A DNA stretch of 9,450 nucleotides. Source: SIG578 sp964508295 (GTDB taxonomy: Bacteria > Bacillota > Clostridia > Oscillospirales > Ruminococcaceae). The position numbers and the translations under genes are program-made. The stretch spans positions 1 to 9,450 of the forward strand of contig CAZDSQ010000064.1 in the NCBI GenBank assembly GCA_964508295.1, read 5' to 3'. Below are positions 5,292 through 9,450 of the stretch, piece by piece. Position 1 is the first letter of the stretch, and each line of letters opens with the position of its first letter. Under the pieces are notes generated by a model that worked only from the letters and a program-made list of their open reading frames with translations, was not told the DNA's origin and ran no database searches.

Positions 5292-6227
5292 TTAGGCTCT
5301 CTTTTTGCGGGGGCCTTTTTTGCTATTGAGCTTTTCCTGCCACTTGACCCAGATGCAAGGAGCGAGGAACATTGACGAGTAAACACCCGAGATAAGACCT
5401 ACTGCCATCGGGAATACGAAGTTAAACATAGAGTCGATATTATAGATAAGACAAACTACAATAACAACTGCGAGGGCAATAAGTGTTGTTGCGGTTGTGT
5501 TAATGGCACGCTGTGTGCTCTGGTTTAAGCTGAGGTTAACATTATCGGCAATAGAAAGCTTCTTGCCGAAGTTATCCTTATTCTCACGGACACGGTCAAA
5601 GATAACGATTGTATCGTTGATAGAGTAACCTAAGATGGTGAGCATAACTGCCATAAAGTTTCCGCCGATCTCAATCTGGAAGATGGCATATACAGCGTAG
5701 CAAACGATAAGGTCGTGAACAAGGGCGATAACTGCGGTTACGCCTGCAGACCAGCCACCGATATTCTTAAATCTGAATGCGATGTAAACTGCCATAAGAG
5801 CGGTTGCAAGAGCAACTGCAACAAGACACTTGATGAAGAAGTTTCTGCCGTTCATTGCATTTACCGAGGACGACTCGACAAGCGAAAGTTCGTTATCCAT
5901 ATATTCTTCTTCAAGAGCCTCTGTCATTTTGATCTGCTGCTCAGTGGAAATTTCCTCCGCAATGGAAATAACAATATTCTTGCTGCCATCTGCGATATTT
6001 TCAGATGTTCTGGCTTTGGCATTATAGCCGATAGTATCTTTAACAATATTCTCGACGCCTTCAACATCGACCTCGCCCTCATAGCTATAGGTCGCAATAG
6101 ATCCGCCCTTAAACTCAATATCAATATTAAGTCCCATGACTGCGGTTGCAACAATAGCAATTAAAACGATGGCTGCGGAGATAATGTAATAAGTTTTTGC
6201 ATGTTTTAAAAAGTCAAACTGTTTCAT
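5292..6227 (-). CDS. secF: Protein translocase subunit SecF
   Basis: A 311-residue integral membrane protein of the RND superfamily that, with SecD, uses the ion gradient to pull exported proteins out of the SecYEG channel. Six membrane segments are visible: TM1 at about residues 10-31, followed by the small extracytoplasmic domain starting NIDIEFKGGSIATY, then five segments from about residue 130 onward. The signature GYSINDTIVIFDRVREN carries Asp205 and Asp211; the first corresponds to the conserved SecF aspartate implicated in proton movement in Thermus SecDF. The tail KKGPRKKRA is basic and cytoplasmic. The ATG overlaps the secD stop by one base (TAATG), with GGAGG (6237-6241) 9 bases upstream inside secD, so the two are translationally coupled. 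The fused SecDF form of Bacillus is not used here. Confidence 0.97.
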   Translation of the reverse strand: MKQFDFLKHAKTYYIISAAIVLIAIVATAVMGLNIDIEFKGGSIATYSYEGEVDVEGVENIVKDTIGYNAKARTSENIADGSKNIVISIAEEISTEQQIKMTEALEEEYMDNELSLVESSSVNAMNGRNFFIKCLVAVALATALMAVYIAFRFKNIGGWSAGVTAVIALVHDLIVCYAVYAIFQIEIGGNFMAVMLTILGYSINDTIVIFDRVRENKDNFGKKLSIADNVNLSLNQSTQRAINTTATTLIALAVVIVVCLIYNIDSMFNFVFPMAVGLISGVYSSMFLAPCIWVKWQEKLNSKKGPRKKRA

Positions 6228-7618
6228 TATTTCTTACCTCCGTAGAACCAAGGATTGCGGAACACCTTAAACTGAGCGAGTGACTGAAGCATAAGGCGAG
6301 ATGCTGTAACACCCATAATGAAGTTGAAAATAACACCTACGATAAGGGTGTAGCCGAACGAGTAAACTGTTCCTGCAGTTGTTGCACCGAACCAACCAAA
6401 CAGAGGTGAGAATAATTTTGCTAAGAAACTTGAAGTAGGACCGAAAGCAGCCATAAGAACAACTGCACAGATAACCATTGTGATATTACTGTCAAAAACA
6501 GTTACAAAACCGCGCTTAAATCCAATTGCAATCGAACCGTCAAGGGTCTTGCCGTCATTAAGCTCTTCTCTGATACGGGTTGAGGTGAGAACATTAGCGT
6601 CAACACCCATACCGATTGAGAGAATAATACCTGCGATACCGGGGAGTGTAAGGGTAAAACTGGGGATATCGGGGAAATATCCCGATACGCAAGCAATTGC
6701 GCCTGCAGCCTGACCGACAAGAGCAATACCTGCTACAAAGCCCGGAAGTCTGTAAATAAGGGTCATAAAGATAAAGATGCAGATGATAGCGATAAGGCCT
6801 GCCATAACCATAGCATCTCTTGCGCCCATTCCAAGCTCAGGGGAGATCGTGCTGAAATTCGAGGTTTCAAGCTTGAAAGGAAGCGAACCCGAATTTATCT
6901 GGCGGGCAAGCTTTTCAACATCTTCCTGTGTAAAGCTTCCGTTTCCGGTAATAATTGCCTCGCCGCCTGTGATGGCACTCTCAACTGTAGGTGCGGAAAC
7001 CATAGTGTCATCCATCCAGATGGAGATCTGCTCACCGATATTTTCAGAGGTCGCCGTTGAGAATGCGGTTGCACCGTCGCTTGTAAGCTTAAGAGAAACA
7101 TACCATCCGTATTGTGAATCATACTGAGCTTTTGCTTCATCAACCTGAGATCCCTCTATTACCTTTTCGCCGGCAGGCTTTCCATCCTCATCTGTGTCAG
7201 TTCCGACATAGAATCCGAGAACAGCGGTATCACCGAGTTCCTCAATAGCTGCCTCGGGATCAAAGGTTTCGTCGTCCTCTTTCCATGGGAAGCGAACAAC
7301 GATCTTGTTATTAACACTATCCGAATAAACCTCATAGTCCGTAATATTCTGACCTATAAGGCGTTGCTTGATAACCTCTTCAGCAGAGCCGAGAGCCTTT
7401 TCAAGCTCATCTCCCGAGAGATTAGCCTCCTCGGGAATACCAAAGGTTACGTCAACACCGCCGCGGATATCAATTCCCCAACGGATATCGTTGCCTCCCT
7501 TGATATAAACGTTTTTCTTATCACCGTACATACTGCTTATACCGAAGATAGAGGTATAAACGAGCACCGCGATAACAGCAAAAACGATAAAGAATGTGGC
7601 TTTATTCGCTTTTTTCAT
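6227..7618 (-). CDS. secD: Protein translocase subunit SecD
   Basis: A 463-residue RND-type membrane protein, partner of SecF in the accessory Sec complex. It has TM1 (about residues 8-28), the conserved WGIDIRGGVDVTFGI region, a large extracytoplasmic P1/head domain (about 50-270), then five membrane segments. The hallmark LPGIAGIILSIGMGVDANV contains Asp340, the conserved intramembrane aspartate linked to proton-driven function, followed by TRIREEL. It is shorter than E. coli SecD, whose periplasmic region is larger, and typical of Gram-positive split SecD. ATG 7618 is chosen because GGAGG (7626-7630) sits 7 bases upstream; the longer frame from 7666 (16 extra residues) has no such signal and begins inside the leader. 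The gene is first in the secD-secF operon and has a near-consensus promoter. No yajC is present. Confidence 0.96.
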   Translation of the reverse strand: MKKANKATFFIVFAVIAVLVYTSIFGISSMYGDKKNVYIKGGNDIRWGIDIRGGVDVTFGIPEEANLSGDELEKALGSAEEVIKQRLIGQNITDYEVYSDSVNNKIVVRFPWKEDDETFDPEAAIEELGDTAVLGFYVGTDTDEDGKPAGEKVIEGSQVDEAKAQYDSQYGWYVSLKLTSDGATAFSTATSENIGEQISIWMDDTMVSAPTVESAITGGEAIITGNGSFTQEDVEKLARQINSGSLPFKLETSNFSTISPELGMGARDAMVMAGLIAIICIFIFMTLIYRLPGFVAGIALVGQAAGAIACVSGYFPDIPSFTLTLPGIAGIILSIGMGVDANVLTSTRIREELNDGKTLDGSIAIGFKRGFVTVFDSNITMVICAVVLMAAFGPTSSFLAKLFSPLFGWFGATTAGTVYSFGYTLIVGVIFNFIMGVTASRLMLQSLAQFKVFRNPWFYGGKK

Positions 7619-7689
7619 AAGCGGACCTCCAAAAAATTTATGTATCCTGCCAAAAATAACTTGCAAAAAAGTTAAATTCGTACCTAATA

Positions 7690-7718
7690 ATTATACCTTT
7701 ATATACAAAAAAAGTCAA
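7690..7718 (-). promoter_or_regulatory. Strong sigma-A-type promoter of secD-secF
   Basis: On the minus strand TTGACT (7713-7718), a 17-base T-rich spacer, and a perfect TATAAT (7690-7695). The transcription start is predicted near 7683, leaving a leader of about 65 bases. A palindrome CCGCGCGG (7719-7726) abuts the upstream edge of the -35 box, and its GC content stands out in the AT-rich surroundings; a binding role is only possible. Confidence 0.8.
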
Positions 7719-7766
7719 CCGCGCGGGCACAGTTTTTATTTTTTTTACAATTTGAGTTTATGGGTC

Positions 7767-7794
7767 TTGAAAAAAGTAAAATTAGCGTTATAAT
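7767..7794 (+). promoter_or_regulatory. Sigma-A-type promoter of the antiporter gene
   Basis: TTGAAA (7767-7772), a 16-base spacer, and a perfect TATAAT (7789-7794), with a T-rich tract just upstream (7733-7746). The predicted start near 7801 gives a leader of about 28 bases. It faces away from the secD promoter, their -35 boxes about 50 bases apart. Confidence 0.7.
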
Positions 7795-7828
7795 GTTATG
7801 GTTGACACTATGAAAAAGAAGGCATTTT

Positions 7829-9106
7829 ATGAAAACAGTTACATTACTTTCTATAGGCTCTGCCCTGCTTTTAGGACTGCTGATGTCACGCCTTGCCAAG
7901 AAGCTTCAGCTTCCGGCAGTAACCGCGTATCTTGTGACGGGAGTTCTGATAGGGCCTTTCTGTCTGGGTGCGCTTGGGCTCTCAGGGCTTGGCTTTCACG
8001 ACGAGGCTCAGATAGAGTCGCTCGGAATACTTAGCGATGTTGCTCTTGGTTTTATCGCCTTTGCGATAGGAAACGAGTTTCGTCTCTCACAGCTTAAGCA
8101 AACGGGAAAGCAGGCAACTGTTATTGGAATTGTTCAGGCATTTATTGCAACGCTTTTTGTTGATGCAGCGCTTATCGCCCTGCACTTTATAATGCCCGAG
8201 CATATTTCCCTCTCTGCTGCAATAACCTTAGGTGCAATCGCATCTGCAACCGCTCCCGCAGCGACCTTGATGGTTGTCCGCCAGTACAAAGCCAAGGGAC
8301 CCCTTACCTCGCTCTTACTCCCGATAGTTGCGCTTGACGATGCGGTTGGTCTTGTTATATTCTCGGTTTCATTCGGCATCGCAAGGGCTCTCCAGACAGG
8401 CTCGCCCGACTTTGTTTCAATTATAGTCGAGCCGCTTATCGAAATCGTGGCTTCTCTCATTCTCGGCACCATTATGAGCCTTTTGCTCACTTATTTCGAG
8501 AAATTTTTCCATTCCCGCTCCAAGCGTCTTTCGCTTGCGGTCACCTTTGTTTTCTTAACTGTCGGACTTACAATGCTCCATTTTGAGATAGGCGGCATTA
8601 AGATAGGTTTCTCATCACTTCTTACCTGCATGATGCTTGGAACCGTTTTCTGCAACCTCTGCGACTTTTCCGAGGAGCTTATGGACAGATGCGACCGTTG
8701 GACCGCTCCCCTATTTATCCTCTTCTTTGTAATTTCGGGCGCCGAGCTTAAACTTTCAGTTTTCGCAAGCGGCGCAATCGTTCTTATCGGCGTTCTGTTT
8801 ATCATCTTCCGTTCGCTCGGAAAATATCTCGGCACATATTTCAGCGCAAAGAGCGTTGGCTGTGACAAAAACACAGTCAAATACCTCGGCATAACACTGC
8901 TGCCGCAGGCGGGCGTTGCGCTTGGAATGTCGGTTACGGCAATGCAATTAGGCGAAACCGACGGCGGCTTGGTTAGAAATATTGTTTTATTTGCAGTTTT
9001 AATTTACGAGCTTATAGGTCCGTTACTTACAAAGCTTTCACTTTCTGCCGCGGGCGAAATCGCTCACCACGAAAAGACCTCATCGAGAGGAAAGGCAGTT
9101 CACTAG
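7829..9106 (+). CDS. Cation:proton antiporter (CPA2-type, Na+/H+ exchanger family)
   Basis: A 425-residue inner membrane protein of the sodium/proton exchanger fold, exchanging Na+ or K+ for H+. About 12-13 hydrophobic segments run from residue 3 to about 405. Diagnostic features are the early KKLQLPAVTAYLVTGVLIGP, GFIAFAIGNEFR, the unwound-helix motif TAPAA (residues 141-145), and ALDDAVGL with the Asp170-Asp171 pair. That pair is typical of electrogenic CPA2/NhaA-like exchangers, where one Asp binds the ion. The C-terminus is a short polar tail; the regulatory TrkA-N/RCK domain found in KefB/KefC proteins is absent, so nucleotide or glutathione control of that kind is not expected. The ATG has AGAAGG (7817-7822) 6 bases upstream. 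The overlapping frame from 7798 lacks a good site and is a shadow. The transported ion cannot be decided from sequence. Confidence 0.92.
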   Translation: MKTVTLLSIGSALLLGLLMSRLAKKLQLPAVTAYLVTGVLIGPFCLGALGLSGLGFHDEAQIESLGILSDVALGFIAFAIGNEFRLSQLKQTGKQATVIGIVQAFIATLFVDAALIALHFIMPEHISLSAAITLGAIASATAPAATLMVVRQYKAKGPLTSLLLPIVALDDAVGLVIFSVSFGIARALQTGSPDFVSIIVEPLIEIVASLILGTIMSLLLTYFEKFFHSRSKRLSLAVTFVFLTVGLTMLHFEIGGIKIGFSSLLTCMMLGTVFCNLCDFSEELMDRCDRWTAPLFILFFVISGAELKLSVFASGAIVLIGVLFIIFRSLGKYLGTYFSAKSVGCDKNTVKYLGITLLPQAGVALGMSVTAMQLGETDGGLVRNIVLFAVLIYELIGPLLTKLSLSAAGEIAHHEKTSSRGKAVH

Positions 9107-9116
9107 AAACAACAAA

Positions 9117-9153
9117 ATCCTCCCTTTGCACAAGGGAGGATCTTTCTTTTTTT
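9117..9153 (+). terminator. Rho-independent terminator of the antiporter gene
   Basis: A perfect 10-bp stem ATCCTCCCTT/AAGGGAGGAT (9117-9126 and 9132-9141) with loop TGCAC, followed by a T-rich tail interrupted by two C (9142-9153). It starts 11 bases after the stop codon. Confidence 0.9.
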
Positions 9154-9171
9154 CAATAGACCTTACCATTT

Positions 9172-9291
9172 TATCTCTGTAGAAGGGGTCAAGGGGCTTG
9201 CCCCTTGCCGCAAGAGAGTGAGCTCGGCGAAACAGCTTTATATGTTTTATAAAACTCGTTTCGCATAATTACTTTGTGCCTAACAGAGATA
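9172..9291. repeat. Candidate 120-bp MITE-like element
   Basis: TATCTCTGT (9172-9180) and ACAGAGATA (9283-9291) are perfect 9-bp inverted repeats enclosing 102 bases. Inside are the hairpin CAAGGGGC-TT-GCCCCTTG (9190-9207) and a second one closed by GCGAAAC/GTTTCGC (9227-9233 and 9258-9264) with TTTTATAAAA in its loop. Both outer ends are TA, as in mariner/IS630-type MITEs, where the TA would be the duplicated target. No gene is present. A 9-bp match over this distance could arise by chance, so the boundaries are tentative. Confidence 0.4.
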
Positions 9292-9370
9292 GCATAAACC
9301 TAAAAATAAAACCAACTAAAACACACCAGCGAAACGCAATTACGATAAAACTTAGCTTTCGACGGGCGAG

Positions 9371-9419
9371 AGCACAAGCTGAGAGCGCTGCCAGTGGCAG
9401 ATAAAGCGAACAGCTTGTG
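9371..9419. repeat. Nested dyad symmetry in the terminal non-coding region
   Basis: CACAAGCTG (9373-9381) and CAGCTTGTG (9411-9419) are a perfect 9-bp inverted repeat. Between them lies a second hairpin, CTGCC-AGT-GGCAG (9388-9400). The stretch 9292-9450 holds no coding frame I can support; this nested structure and the hairpin at 9430-9449 are its only clear content. It may be the first part of a larger structured or repeated element continuing beyond the window. Confidence 0.5.
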
Positions 9420-9429
9420 GTGCTGCGGT

Positions 9430-9449
9430 CAAAACGGCTTGCCGTTTTG
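9430..9449. repeat. Hairpin sharing a core with the one at 9190-9207
   Basis: CAAAACGGC-TT-GCCGTTTTG is a perfect 9-bp inverted repeat. Like the hairpin at 9190-9207 it is preceded by GGT and has the core GGCTTGCC, but its outer arms differ (AAAAC/GTTTT rather than AAGG/CCTT) with complementary changes on both sides. It lies at the very end of the window, so its surroundings are unknown. A T4 within the 3' arm is too internal for a clear terminator. Confidence 0.5.
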
Positions 9450-9450
9450 G

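Noticed and set aside
5026..5295. 89-residue plus-strand open frame
   Set aside because: It spans both palindromic elements and the secF terminator, with no ribosome binding site and no protein-like pattern.
5715..6164. 149-residue plus-strand frame rich in Cys and Asn
   Set aside because: It is antisense to secF, whose motifs and membrane segments are unambiguous.
7619..7666. Longer SecD starting at 7666
   Set aside because: The added 16 residues cover the leader and GGAGG site, and the protein from 7618 begins with the expected KKANK plus TM1 pattern.
7619..7828. Riboswitch or attenuator in the secD/antiporter gap
   Set aside because: Leaders are about 65 and 28 bases with no stable hairpin or T-run before the starts; nothing matches a riboswitch I can recognise.
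7798..8034. 78-residue plus-strand frame overlapping the antiporter start
   Set aside because: It starts within a few bases of the predicted transcription start, has no ribosome binding site, and is out of frame with the clear antiporter; a leader peptide role is not supported.
1..9450. CRISPR array, toxin-antitoxin pair, prophage or defence cassette
   Set aside because: No regularly spaced direct repeats, no small overlapping gene pairs, and no nuclease, helicase, integrase or transposase motifs in any supported gene.

Overview
The window looks like chromosomal DNA of a low-to-moderate GC Firmicute, most likely a gut-type Clostridia of the Oscillospirales/Ruminococcaceae kind. This is inferred from strong AGGAGG-type ribosome binding sites, sigma-A promoters with TTGNNN-17-TATAAT spacing, separate secD and secF genes, and intergenic palindromic elements of a style common in that group. 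No taxonomic marker was compared, so the assignment is tentative.

Layout: a truncated tRNA-Leu(CAA) on the minus strand (1-53) is divergent from a HAD-superfamily phosphatase gene (173-778, +). This converges on a PHP-domain phosphoesterase gene (1008-2030, -), which is divergent from a Cof-type HAD-IIB phosphatase gene (2169-2996, +). That gene converges, through a shared bidirectional terminator, on a small putative lipoprotein gene (3026-3565, -). Divergent from it is acetate kinase, ackA (3734-4930, +), which converges on the secD-secF pair (7618-5292, -). Last comes a divergent CPA2-type cation:proton antiporter gene (7829-9106, +). Protein-coding units strictly alternate in strand; only secD-secF is an operon, coupled by a 1-base TAATG overlap. 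Most units show their own promoter and a hairpin terminator.

The genes do not form one pathway. They are housekeeping or general metabolic functions: phosphate ester hydrolysis (two HAD proteins, one PHP protein), ATP-forming acetate production (AckA), late-stage protein export powered by the ion gradient (SecDF), and monovalent cation/proton exchange. SecDF and the antiporter both depend on the membrane ion gradient and share a divergent control region, but a functional link is only a guess.

The unexplained content is in the intergenic DNA. Three non-coding elements with terminal inverted repeats lie in the two larger convergent gaps (848-967, 5009-5084, 5110-5233). A fourth candidate and further hairpins fill the last 300 bases (9172-9449). 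They resemble MITE or REP-like palindromic repeats; none sits in a divergent promoter region. The 76-bp element at 5009-5084 is essentially one long hairpin whose mismatches become G-U pairs mainly on the minus strand. I found no CRISPR array, transposase, toxin-antitoxin pair, prophage gene or recognisable new multi-gene system.
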